From the NCBI GenBank assembly GCA_035048815.1, contig JAUCBN010000013.1, positions 384,501 to 448,500 of the forward strand: 64,000 nucleotides of DNA, written 5' to 3'. The translations under genes were made by a program, and so were the position numbers. Under the pieces are notes generated by a model, which had not been told where the DNA came from, searched no databases, and saw only the letters and a program-made list of their open reading frames with translations. The DNA is from Abelmoschus esculentus. Lineage: Eukaryota > Streptophyta > Magnoliopsida > Malvales > Malvaceae. Shown here piece after piece: positions 36,623 through 47,410 of this stretch (positions within the stretch are counted from its first letter, which is position 1; each line of letters opens with the position of its first letter).

Positions 36623-38404
36623 TAGCCGCCATCCAACATCTTTTGAATTCATCTCAAGGTTTCATTGTGTAAATTTTAAGCGAGACGTCTTAAAATGCTT
36701 AAAAATAAGATATAATTAAAATTTTATAAAATTATAAAAAAAAAACTTATATCAATTATATATATACACTCTCTTCCTCTCATTTATGATATTCAATATT
36801 AATTTTTAAAAGTTAAAAATTTTAAATTTTTTATCATAGTTATTTTAAATATTTTTATTTATTATTTTTTTTTTAAAATATATATTTTTAAACTACTTAA
36901 TTAAAGGTTTTAAAATATTTTTAAATTTTATTAATAATAGATTTAAAGTTATAATGAGTCAAAATTAAAAAAAGTTTGATAAAAAATTAATAGTTAACAA
37001 AAAGTGGAACGAAGAGAGTATTTTTATTAATTTAAAATTTTTAAAACTATAAAAATTTAAATTTATATTAAATTTCTTAAAATTTTAAAAAAATAATATA
37101 TATAAAAAATTTATATCGAATTTTTTATAATTCTTATAAAAATTTTAAGATACTTCACGTTAGGAAAACTCTTCCCTTCTAAATTGTTTTTTCAGTCAAA
37201 ACTTTTCAACCATTTAAAATTTTAGAAACAATTTTAAATATATTTACGCGTTTATCATTCATATTAAATTTTTTTATATACTTCTAAAAATATCTAAACT
37301 AAATATTTTATCTGTTTAAAAAAACTATTTTATATCATAAATAAGCATATAAAGTATATTTATTATTTTATTTAGGTATTTAAAATATTATTTGGTCAAA
37401 ATAAATATTTAAAGTATAATTTTTTTTGTAAATTAAACGATTAAAGTATAATTTTAGGTCAAAATAGGTACTTAAATTATTTTCTGTTAAAGTAGGTACC
37501 TAAAATATATTTTTTTATCTAATCGTATTCTTTAATCAATGTCGCATGATAATTTTTTAAAAAAACTACTTTAGATATATTTTTACCAAAAAATATATTT
37601 TAAGTATATCAACTTTTTTATTTAGGTACATAATTTTTATTATTTTGATATATAAATTAATTTTAGTCAAAATAAATATTTTAAATAATTATTTATAATA
37701 TAAATCAAAAATAATTGACATCAAAACTCGAACATTTTAATTTTAAATCATACAATTAAAAAATATTTTAATATTTTTATCGTACGTTTCAAAAATAATA
37801 TCATAATAACTTTTAAATTTCTTTCAAAGCCTTATAATCTAAGTTAAAAAAAAAGTACAATTAACACTCTTAAACAGTGCTCAAATGATTTTAGACAACT
37901 TTAAATGGTTATATATAATGAAACTATTTTTTATTATTACATTTTAATTTAAATATAAAATAATTATTGAAACGTTAATTATCATCTATTTTTGTAAAAG
38001 GTAAATGTGTGACATACTAAATTAATGTGTTATATTTTATTTTTTGAGTGCGTAAAAGTATTTTTTACCTTCCATTAAAAAGTTAAAAGATAAGTCTATC
38101 ACGAGTGACGTATACCGTTATATATTATTCTTAATAATAAAACCCTAAAAATCCTAATAATAATTTTATGTTAAAAACAATATACAACCCTAAAAATCCT
38201 ATTTTTCCTAGCCATGGTCGTCATATTCATTATCATTGTCGTAATGGTCTATAATTTACTAACGAGATTTTTTTGTCGACGTTTGTTATAACTTAATATC
38301 GATGAAGTATTTCTGTTGTATGGATTATGTCTCCATCCAAAATTTTAGACCTCGTTATTCTGAGGTTGTTTGTGCAATTGTGTGCCTCCTCTTCTGTCGT
38401 GTTT

Positions 38405-38664
38405 TTTACAGGTGTAAATCGTCTACTTTTTTTTCTATACTTTTATTTGTGTCTCTGATTCAAATTAAAGTATTTAGGGCGTAGGGTTTAGGATTTAAGG
38501 TCAGGGTTGTAGTTAGGATTTAGAAAATTAAGGGTAAGATATATTGTTTAGGGTGTAGGGTTTAGGGTATAGAAAATAGGGTTAGAATTTAAAATTCAAT
38601 TTTTTTATTTTTTTTAATAAAAGACATGATTAAAAACATGATAAAGAGACAGATAATTTTTACC
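38405..38664 (-). mobile_element. Telomere-like-core MITE, inverted copy
   Basis: This copy is in reverse orientation to the others. It begins GTGTAAATCGTCTAC, has a core of TTTAGGGCGTAGGGTTTAGG and GTGTAGGGTTTAGGG, and ends AAAGAGACAGATAATTTTTACC. Its two ends correspond to the right and left ends of the plus-strand copies at 40295 and 43685. Confidence 0.62.
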
Positions 38665-38914
38665 AGTGTATTAATAAAAATATAAGTACCAAAATTAAAT
38701 GATAAATGTGGGAACATAATAAGTAACGAAATCAACTTAAAAACTCTAATTTCTTTTTTATTACACACAAACCTAGAAAAACATAAAACACAAGAAAAAA
38801 ACCTAATGACAATCATGTAAAGCCTTAGAACAATTCTAAAACTAAGGTGAAATGAGCCAAAATTAACTCATTTTGTAGAGTTATCACACCCCACACTTAT
38901 TTTTTATCAGTTTC

Positions 38915-39030
38915 GGTAGTTACAGTTATATCTATTTTAGAGTATATTTTTAATCATTAGATATTGATCGCTCAAATTTGTGACCTCTAAATTAATAACT
39001 ATTCTTTTAATCACTAAAGTAAGATGGTTC
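38915..39030 (-). mobile_element. tRNA-derived SINE, copy 2
   Basis: Read on the plus strand it contains GTTACAGTTATATC, ATATTGATCGCTCAA and GTGACCTCTAA followed by AATAACTATTCTTTTAA. These are the reverse complement of the body and head of the SINE at 60107-60240, with an internal deletion across box B. Confidence 0.5.
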
Positions 39031-39234
39031 ACGCCATACCCCCAGACTAAAGCTTCTAGTCATGGATCTAGTGTCTAATTTAATCGATGATCTTTAGTCA
39101 ACCTTCGAATGCTAAGTAAAAATGCTTAAAACCAATGAAAGCTTATAGCAAGGAAAAACAATAGAAAAAAATGTGGAGAGTAAAAGAATTCTCTATTTGT
39201 TCAAGAAAAAATTTTATGATTTTTTTTTATGTAA

Positions 39235-39445
39235 TCATATCTTTTTTTATGTTTCACTTTAAAAAAATTAAAATTAAATTATAAACTTTAATCCTAATTT
39301 TTATATCTTAAATCTTAAATTTTATACCCTAAAAATATACTATACCCTTAATTTTTAAACCTAATTATAACTCCTAATCATAATCATGAATTTCAAATCC
39401 ACTGATTTAAAACGTAAATACTAAAAAGACATAATAAAAATATTT
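39235..39445 (+). mobile_element. Telomere-like-core MITE, degraded copy
   Basis: The word order TTTATACCCTAAAAATATAC, TACCCTTAATTTTTAAACC, CTCCTAATCATAATC, ATTTCAAATCCACTGATT, AAAAGACATAAT matches the family core and right part. The termini are not clean. Confidence 0.5.
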
Positions 39446-39493
39446 AACTATTTATACCCGAGGGTGAACTTTGAATTTTATTATATTTAATGG

Positions 39494-39671
39494 CAGGGAC
39501 GGAGTTACCTTAGGCTTGGGTGAGGCAATTGCCCCCCACCCCCGAAGAATTTTTTTTATTTTTGTCCTCTTATTTAATTTTTTTTTAAAAATGATTTTTT
39601 TAGGAATTCATCCCCTATTTCTAAATATTTATGTTTTGTCTTCTCAACCTTAAATCCTGACTCCGTCCCTG
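39494..39671. mobile_element. Short hAT-type MITE (CAGGGACGGAG ends)
   Basis: The 178-bp element has inverted ends CAGGGACGGAGT and ACTCCGTCCCTG and is flanked by TTTAATGG (39486-39493) and TCTAATGG (39672-39679), an 8-bp duplication with one mismatch. Its ends differ from those of the TAGGGGTG family. An open frame across it is incidental. Confidence 0.8.
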
Positions 39672-40294
39672 TCTAATGGTGTAGAATCACACAATCCAAG
39701 CGTTAAGGATTGTCCCTTGATTCCGATCCTATCAATGAAACTTTCTTAGTTGCAGTATCGATGCATAGTTAATTCTCTTAATCAACCCCAAAACACTTCC
39801 CTCTCCCAAAATTATCAGCACCCTACACTTTTTAAGTCGGGCCAAACCATAGTATTAAAATGGAGCCGTATCGTAACGTTTTTAAAGTTACCGTAACGTA
39901 TTATAAGTGCAACATAATAAAAGAATCGTATCATAATTTTTATGGTACAAAATTATTATATAGTCCCATAATATATCATATATTACATCACATCACCACA
40001 ATAAAACATCAAAAAATATCTAAAATATGAATCTTTATAAACACTTTCATGATTCATTTGCAAGTTCATGTTCACATAGTTTAACTACAAAATAAAATTA
40101 GTAAATCATATCAAGGGACTCATTCCTACCAATTAAATACATATTATCTTACACAAGGTTATTAAGGTTGTAAAATAAATAACATTTTTTAAAATTGTGA
40201 ATTTTTAGAAATGAATCACGGCCGTATCAGCTTTTATAAATTGTATAATGTTAACTGCGACGGAGGCCCCGCAATTTAATAACGAAATTTGGGT

Positions 40295-40553
40295 CGTTAA
40301 CAAGAACAAAAATTCTCTGTCTCTTTTCTTGCCTCCCTTCGTATCTCTTTTGTATTTTTTTAAAAAAATAAATTTTAAACCCTAAACCCTTATTTTTTAT
40401 ATTCTAAATTTTAAACCTTACACCCCAAAAAATACACTCTACCACTAATTCTCTAAAACCTAACCAAAACTCCTAACCTAAAATCATAAATCCTAAATCT
40501 TTAATTTGAAGTGGTAACATAAATAGAGACATGAAAAAGTAATAGATGATTTG
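40295..40553 (+). mobile_element. Telomere-like-core MITE
   Basis: The left part is AACAAAAATTCTCTGTCTC. The core runs TTTTAAACCCTAAACCC, TTAAACCTTACACCCC, CTAACCAAAACTCCTAACC. The right part is TAGAGACATGAAAAAGTAATAGATGATTTGGGTCC. Non-coding. It directly adjoins the candidate transcript that follows. Confidence 0.62.
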
Positions 40554-41660
40554 GGTCCGCCAACAACCCTAACGCATGCACCATCGACAGAACACGAACC
40601 ACAACTTTTCTTCTTTTGTTCTGAAATGAATGTTTTTTTGTCTTTTTCATCAACACTGAACCACTTGGTTCTTACTCCTCAGATAATGGATAAACAAGGT
40701 GGGTTTTGCCATATAAACCAACCGAGCGCTGTCCCTAGCTATATTAAAGATCTTGTCGACTGTTTACTCTCCCTTTTACTTTGTTTTTCTCCCGTTTTTC
40801 TGAACAGCACGATACAACCAAAAAGCCTACCGCATGTCTTGGCTTGTCGAACATGATAAAAAGAAAAAACTATGTTAAACGGTCGCTATGCCAGAGCATT
40901 GAAGGGGAAAAAGAAAGAAAGATAAAGGAAAAATAGGGTTTCTCATCTAGATCTAGTAGCTGGAATGATCTTTTCTGCTGTTTCAGTCGGCTTGTTTGTT
41001 CTTCAGTTAATGTCTAAAAGAAAAGTGGTTCTTCTAGTTTCACTCCAGATTTACAGTACATACCAGATGATAATAGGAGACTTCAAATGCAGTAAATGAT
41101 ACTAATACATACAGATTCAGCTTAAACCTATTTTTAAAAAATAATCTGAAAAGAGACTCGAAAAGTGAGGTTTGCACCTACTTTTGGGGTCATCTTTCCT
41201 GCAATTATTTCAAGTACTGGGTTTTTGTTCTTCGGTTAGAGTCTATACAAAGTGGTTATTCCAGAATGTTGCAATACAAACCAAGTGATACTTTGAGAAT
41301 TCATCAAATCATTAACATTGAGATAACATTTGCAGGTGTTGTCTTGTCAACATGATAAAGCTTGCTCTCCATACCCCACTGGGGGCTTATGAAACTGGAA
41401 ACATGAGAGTTTCTGTTAGTAGGTAAAACTGCTGTTGTGGTTTATTTCTAGTTCTTAATATCTGGTTTATAGTTCTTCAGTTAATGCAAAGTGAAGTACT
41501 GGTTGCTCCATCTTTGGAATTTAAATATATACTATATAAGTGATGAGATGAGATGTGATGTTCACTGACAAATGATTATTTTGCAGGAGATCCGTCCACA
41601 ACCTCTTTTGCTTTGGAAAGAACATAAAATGATTAATAAATCTTATTAGAATCAAGTCAA
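40545..41660 (+). other. Possible spliced non-coding or short-ORF transcript
   Basis: This stretch is markedly less AT-rich than its flanks and contains splice-like signals: acceptors TTTGCAG near 41335 and TTTTGCAG near 41585, and a donor-like TAG-GTAAAAC near 41421. A 101-codon open frame (40551-40856) has no recognisable domain. Three diverged segments, near 41000, 41220 and 41465, share GTTCTTCAGTTAATG and AAGTGGTT words. It could be a non-coding RNA, a gene relic or a leader region. I cannot choose from sequence alone. Confidence 0.3.
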
Positions 41661-42137
41661 AAATGTGGGGCTTGAAATGTATAAAGCTAACAAGGAAAAA
41701 GCTTCCAGTCTGAACGAGAGAATGTGATTTAAACTGGGGTTTTGTAGGTAAAAATGGCAGAGTCTATAAATTAGACTGTCAAGACATCTATCAAAGCCTA
41801 AAGAAGAATGAGTTTGCACAAAATTCTAATAGGAGTTGATTGGGAATTACCATAATTATAAAAGAGAAACATATAAAGGAAGATACCTTTTCTTCTAAAT
41901 ATATTTCTGAATAACTCAAATTACTTAGTAGCTAGCAAGTAGCAAGCATGACCTTGAACTGATATTATATTAGTATTACAACAGCGAGATAGTCTATTGG
42001 AGCTGAACATTTCCAAAGAAATGCCCCCACCGAGTGTTTATTCTTAGCTACATTAGGGACTACTACCAGTACTAGTGCTATTACATGTCTTTTAATGGTG
42101 GCAGAATGAGGAATTTTGGTGAGCCATCCATTTTTTT

Positions 42138-43019
42138 TTAGCGTTTTCTAGCAGCTGTTTCCCTTTGAGCATTGAAATACACAGCTGCAACAGGAACCCC
42201 GAGCTCATTTTCTTCTGCAAACTTTCTGGTATTGAAACGATCCCTTGATGGTGTGGTCTTCACTGTTTGCCTGCGTTTCTGCTTGAACAACAGGAACACA
42301 AACCTGTGGATCCCTATGTTTGGCCTTGGCATTTCGTAGTTCACCACTTCCTTTCCTGTATGTAACCATAAAAATTGGTCCCTTTTCTATTACTATATAG
42401 ATGCTCTCTCTCTCTTTATATATATACATGAAGAATGAAGGGATACTTACCAAATGTGGCATCTGTTGTGCCGGGGATATCTGTCACTATCCTGTGAGAT
42501 TGTCAATCAAGCATAAACAATCAGTAGATCGCTTAAACCATGAACCCTATCAGTCATATACACATAATTCATATGCCAAGGAAAAGTCTAGGTCTGGGGG
42601 GTGTTGTATATTGATTAACTACATGCTTAGTTTGTTATGGGGCTTTGATTAAGAGAAATACCAGTGTAAGTGCTCCCTGAGGTAAGGGTCACTAGGACCT
42701 GGAACATCTGGGTCTGTCATCACCTGTAATGTTAAAACATGATTGATGATGACTTATTCAAGAGAAAACAAAGTTTTAAGAAAAATAAAAGAACTTATAG
42801 TGAAAAGTATAGTTTTACCAGGGTGAAAAAGGATCTCATATCACCTCCATGAATCACAACCTTAGGCTTGTTAATTACTGAAGATGGGAAAAATTCATGG
42901 CCATTATACACCTGCATATTGGAGTTGAAAATCACAGTCATTTTCACAGTGGGGAAGATAGCATCAATAACATCCCCTATCACTCTCCCCACCACAAGAG
43001 GATCTGAGAGTTTTGCCAT
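42138..43019 (-). CDS. CEN/TFL1-type PEBP protein (SELF-PRUNING-like)
   Basis: Four exons (43019-42819, 42723-42662, 42491-42451, 42355-42138) give 173 residues. The exon pattern 201/62/41/218 is the conserved FT/TFL1 arrangement. The PEBP pocket motifs DPDVP (residues 71-75) and GIHR (116-119) are intact. His85 occupies the position that is His in the TFL1 floral repressor and Tyr in the FT florigen. Glu152 lies where TFL1 has Asp and FT has Gln. The N-terminus MAKLSDPLVVGRVIGDVID and the C-terminus QRETAARKR place it in the CEN/SP subgroup, which keeps meristems indeterminate, probably through FD-type bZIP partners. Relative to the cotton SP-type protein as I remember it, the TTPSRDRF loop is one Ser shorter and NSNMQVYNGHEFF and PKVVIHGG carry substitutions. 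Confidence 0.93.
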
Positions 43020-43123
43020 CCCAGAGTATTATAAGACTGGATAAGATATGCTTCTTCTCTTGCTGTTTTTTTTTTTTTTTTGCTTTTGGAAGGCTTCTTA
43101 TTGGGGAATGAATTAGAAGGCCC

Positions 43124-43135
43124 CCATATTTATAG
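43124..43135 (-). promoter_or_regulatory. TATA box of the CEN/TFL1-type gene
   Basis: On the minus strand the sequence reads CTATAAATATGG, about 105 bases upstream of the ATG. A T-rich tract of the plus strand (43063-43081) lies between it and the start codon. Position and sequence fit a core promoter. Confidence 0.55.
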
Positions 43136-43684
43136 TGTTGAAAAGGAACTCATCAGAACCTAACATCAAATCCATTAGTTGGGTTGTGAGGTTAAGAAAA
43201 TGGGACATCAACAAGGATTAAAAAATAGTTTTAATGTTCTCTTATCTAATAAGCTGTACACCACCGTTGAGATAGAAAGATTACTAAATTTCTCAAAGGT
43301 CAGCCATTTGCAATATACTAGTACTGTAATTTTGGTATAGAAATCGATTCTTATATGGCATAACTTCATTTTCTTTAGCATATTCACTGCAAATAGTGTA
43401 TGCTAGTTTATCTATAAATTTAGGTCACCTAAGTAAAATAGATTTTCTTTTAATATTGGAATCACGATTCTGAACTAAGCATTTTAAAATATGTCAATGA
43501 TGGGTCCTCCCTCTAAACCCTAAATCATCTCTCTTCTCCTAAACCTATCTCCATCATCTTCTTGCTTTATGATGTTCAACCGCTGCTCCCTCCTCCTAGC
43601 CTTGACATCTTCCATTTATATTTTCAGCGTCCTCAGCCCATGTGTGGGCCTTCTTTTGCGATGAGGATATCGATTTAAAATAAA

Positions 43685-43912
43685 AATCGTCTACTTTCAT
43701 GTTTATGTTGAAAACTTCTGAAAAATTAAATTTTAAACTCTAACATTTATTTTTTATATATTAAACTCTAAATCCTACACCATAAAAAATACACCCTACG
43801 CCTAATTCCATAAACACTAACCACAACCCCTAATCTTAAACCCTAAACCCTCAACTCTAAACCTACTAATTTAAAACTAAGACATGAGAAAGAGGTAGAC
43901 GATTTGTACCCA
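43685..43912 (+). mobile_element. Telomere-like-core MITE with visible terminal inverted repeats
   Basis: This is the clearest copy. The left end AAATCGTCTACTTTCATGT pairs with the right end ACATGAGAAAGAGGTAGACGATTT in inverted orientation. Between them lie CACCATAAAAAATACACCC, ACGCCTAATTCC, AACCACAACCCCTAATC and TTAAACCCTAAACCCTCAAC. Non-coding. It lies about 0.67 kb upstream of the CEN/TFL1-type start codon. Confidence 0.7.
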
Positions 43913-43924
43913 TTGATTTGTGGG

Positions 43925-44236
43925 TCTAGTAAAAATCATCTGACTCTTTATAGTGTATCTTTTATGCTTTCTTTGAAAAAAATTATAAAAATTGAAATTT
44001 TAACCATAACCCTTATTTTCTATATCCTAAACTCTACACCTCACGCCTTATAAAATACACCTACCCCTAATTCACTAAACATTAACCCTAACTCGTAACC
44101 ATAAATTTTAAACCTTAAATATTAAACCTTTGATTTAAAACAAAGACACGAAGAAAACAAGAAAAAGAGGTAGATGATATTAAACCTTTGATTTAAAACA
44201 AAGACACAAAGAAAACAAGAAAAAGAGGTAGATGAT
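43925..44236 (+). mobile_element. Telomere-like-core MITE with a duplicated right end
   Basis: A second family copy lies 13 bases after the first. It starts AAAAATCATCTGACTC and has the core CCTACCCCTAATTCAC, AACATTAACCCTAAC. Its right-hand 58 bp (beginning ATTAAACCTTTGATTTAAAA and ending GAGGTAGATGAT) occur twice in tandem, at 44121-44178 and 44179-44236, differing by one base. The near-identity of the two units shows a recent duplication. Confidence 0.7.
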
Positions 44237-44439
44237 TTTCGCCGCGAAAGAGAATTCTCTCCTCTCTTTCTCGTTTTTACTCCTCGGGGTCGTTTCCCTT
44301 TTTTGGTCTTTTGTTTCGTTTGCATGTTTCCTGACCTCTCTCGTTGTCCCATGAAGGTTTTTTCGATATGTTTTTTTCTTGAATTTTCTCAAAATTTTGA
44401 TATAGTTTGGGAAATTTCATGAATTTGAAAAATAATTGG

Positions 44440-45560
44440 TATGAGAAAATATATAGTTTCTTCAGGATTTTAAATTGTAATCTCAGTTTGATTTAATTGA
44501 TTTTGTATCAGCATGAAATTTTGGCTTATGTCTATTAGCATATTATTAAGATCAGTAAATCAATTAATTATCTATTTTACATCTGGTTAAAGATTAGTTG
44601 GGTTCTTTATTTCTTTTCTTTATTTCTTTGTTTTGTATTTACCTATTATATATATAATGTATCTAATATTAAAATAACTTTTTTAGTATATCAATAAAAT
44701 AAAATATTTTTTCTCTCTTTTCCTTTTCACGATAAACTTCTCAAACCTACGTCCCAAAATTTCTCTTCTAGAAACTAAAGAATCCAGATTCTTCTTCCTT
44801 CCATCGTATAAATCAATATGGTATCAGAGCAAAAATTATAAGTTGAGTCTTTTTGTGTGCCTCTGTGTGCGTGACTTTTACTTAAATTGGTGCATGCGTT
44901 TTTGCACTTTCTTATAATCTAGACTTCGATTACGGTACACGAATTTATCGACTGGAGTGTGAGAAAGTTAATAATCTGATCTCTGGTGAGATTGAGTGCA
45001 GTGATCTCAGAGTGAAATTGCTAGCCAACAAAGACAAAACAACTATTCTCAACGTTAACATAGGTCAGTCTCATATGCTCCCTCTTCCCGTCACTGGTTC
45101 ATGTCAATAGAAAGTCATACAATTGGTACAAATAAGATACATAACTTGTTTAATGATGTTTTTTGCAGGAACAACTGTTAACATATATAATGTTATATTA
45201 TTTATGGTTAACATAGTTTTAAATTAGTTTCAATAATTGGTTTACATCGTTTCCCTAACTCTTCTTTACTTTTTTTTATTCTGTTTGGCATTATATATAT
45301 TATTAATTCATATTATCTTTTTAGATATTTGACATAGTGACTACTGTCAGACTTTTAAATCTTACTTTGGTTATTTCGGAGCTTGATAAGAAATCATTCT
45401 AGACAGACCCTGTGTGTGTTTATCATTTTGAAAAGGTTAAATCATTGTTCCCTTCTTATACATCTGCTTTAAAAATCAGTAACTTGTGATATGCTTTTAT
45501 AGTGATTTTTAAGATATTTTTAATGTTAAACATTTTGTTGATTTTCTGAGAGATGAAGTT
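44440..45560 (+). mobile_element. Copia-type LTR retrotransposon remnant
   Basis: TGGTATCAGAGC at 44819-44830 is the standard plant Copia primer-binding site, complementary to the 3' end of initiator tRNA-Met. It follows AATCA (a CA-ending LTR terminus) after three bases. The LTR would extend leftwards toward about 44440, with a TATA-like TATTATATATATAATG at about 44645. Downstream only fragments resembling gag are seen and no polymerase gene, so the copy is truncated and dead. The left limit is uncertain. Confidence 0.6.
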
Positions 45561-45623
45561 CACATTATCAGAAGATTAATTATATATTACTTAGGATAGG
45601 TTTGTTGCTCATTATTGATTATA

Positions 45624-46385
45624 GGCATAAAGATAATTTTAACCCTTAACGTTTATAATTTTTATCGTTTTGGCTCTTATTCTTTTTTGGGATAAATTTA
45701 GCCCTTAACCTATATCTTTTTGACAAATAGCTTATTTTTTAACACCATGGTAATTTGACCGTTAAAAATCTAACAATGATGACATGTTATATGCTATGAT
45801 AATATATTTTAAATAACATGACATCTAACCTATCAAATACATATATATAATATATTTTTATTTTAATATAAAATATAAAATAATTAAAATTTAAATAAAA
45901 TATTAAAAAATTAATTAATTTTAAAATAAAATACTATTAAACATTCTTAACCCTAACTACGATAGAATTAAAATCCTACCTAAAAAAATTAATTAATTTC
46001 AAATTGTGTTCATATTTTTTTAAGATAGGACTTTGATTCTATCATAGTTAGGGTTGAGAATGTTTAATAGCCTTTTATTTTAGAATTAATTAATTTTTAA
46101 AATTTTATTTAAATTTTAATTATTTTATATGTTATATTGGAAAAAAAATTATATTTCATATATACATATTTGATAGGTTAGATGCCATGTCATTTAAAAT
46201 ATATTATCATATACATATGACATGTCATCATTGTTAGATTTTTAACGGTTCAGTTATCATAGTAGTTAAAAAATAAGCTATTTGTCAAAAAGATATAGGT
46301 TAAGGGCTAAATTTATCCTAAAAAAAGAATAAAGGCCAAAACGACAAAAATTATAAACGTTAAGGGTTAAAATTATCTTTATGCC
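45624..46385. mobile_element. 762-bp near-palindromic (foldback or Mutator-type) element
   Basis: Two arms of about 360 bases are near-identical inverted copies. Both begin GGCATAAAGATAATTTTAACC when read inward and share TTAGCCCTTAACCTATATC and AAAATCTAACAATGATGACA. A spacer of about 40 bases near 46000 separates them. The flanking 9-bp sequences TTGATTATA (45615-45623) and TTCACTATA (46386-46394) agree at 7 of 9 positions, suggesting a Mutator-type insertion. No coding frame. A transcript through it would fold into a very long hairpin. Confidence 0.8.
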
Positions 46386-47059
46386 TTCACTATATACCAT
46401 TTATATTTCCAACAACAGAAAATTATCTAGTAGAATAAGGTTTACCATTGTTAGACATATCGTTGTTGTTCAACTTCTTTTAATATTATTTTACAAATTT
46501 TACCATTGTTTAGTAAGCACGAGGTTTAATAAGCAATTTATTATGAGTTGAAAGGAATAAATTGTGGGAGTTTTTTAGTGTTCCGTTACAATGTTATTGT
46601 GAATATTTGTTCCTAGTAAAGGATTAACGAGAAAACTTATTCTTCTGTATAATTTTGCAAGAGTCTCTTTTAATTTATCGATTGTTTTGTGCTTTTGATA
46701 TGTGGATGCAGTTGATTAACTGCTTTTAATAATTGGGAAATATCCCTTTTCGGAAAAAGTGAAATTTTCTTTTACTTGACCACTAATGACAAATACATGA
46801 TAAAGACGATTAAAAAAGTTAAAAGTAAAAGTAAGTCCCTATTGCATTTTTATAGTTGAATTCAAAAACTGTAAGCTAGCTTTGCATCGACGGTAAATTT
46901 TTTTAGGTTTGGTTTATAAAACACAACTTTTTGTATAACTTTTGGTGTTTTTATATGTCAAAATGGTGTTTGTATAATTATTGAAATACCTCGTATTTAT
47001 GATTTCTGAAAAACAATCATGTCAAGATAATTGATTGATTATATATAATTTTTTTTATA

Positions 47060-47410
47060 TTTTTAAGAATAACGCTAATATATAAACGTCGCTAAAGAAT
47101 AGTTCTTGCGGCATTTAAAAATATAAACGCCACTAAGAAACTATTATTTAGCAGGGTATGTAAACATAAATACCAAAAATAATTTTTTTCACTAAAAAAT
47201 AGTTTTTTTGCGGCGTTTGAAAACACAAATATCGCTACAGATCTTGACCTTTTGTGGTATTTTTAGATAAAAACACCACAAACTATTGTGATATTGGTTT
47301 TAACGACACTTTTTGTGGTTTTTTCTAAGTGTCACAAAAATTTTTAGCGACGCCAAAAAGCGTCGTTATAGAACTAAAAAAACGTCGTAGAGATCTATCT
47401 TGGTGTAGTG
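47060..47410 (-). mobile_element. CACTA (En/Spm)-type element end
   Basis: The right boundary, read on the minus strand, starts CACTACACCAAGATAGATC, the characteristic CACTA terminus. Inward lie repeated sub-terminal words such as GCGGCGTTT, AACGCCACTAAG and GCGACGCCAAAAAGCGTCG, as is usual for these elements. The opposite end is not recognisable, so this is either truncated or a short derivative. Confidence 0.62.

Larger units (their letters stand above)
36640..40545. other. AT-rich intergenic DNA with several MITEs
   Basis: No gene is supported. From 36640 to 38380 the DNA is extremely AT-rich with no clear structure. From 38400 it carries three telomere-like-core MITEs, one SINE and one short hAT MITE, listed separately. 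Open frames at 38302-38484, 38589-38816 and 39471-39653 fall in these repeats and are rejected as genes. Confidence 0.6.

Noticed and set aside
38470..38580. Interstitial telomere
   Set aside because: The GGGTTTAGG words are degenerate, unordered and embedded in the same context as six other dispersed copies, so a transposon core is the better explanation.
39471..39653. 60-codon open frame
   Set aside because: It lies across a short hAT MITE with clear inverted ends and target duplication.
42138..43019. FT-type florigen
   Set aside because: The diagnostic position is His85 (TFL1-type), not Tyr, and the C-terminal segment is of CEN/SP type.
44122..44392. Lys/Arg-rich open frames
   Set aside because: They are two frames across a tandemly duplicated MITE end; the repeated FLFSLCLCFKSKV peptide comes from the 58-bp duplication.
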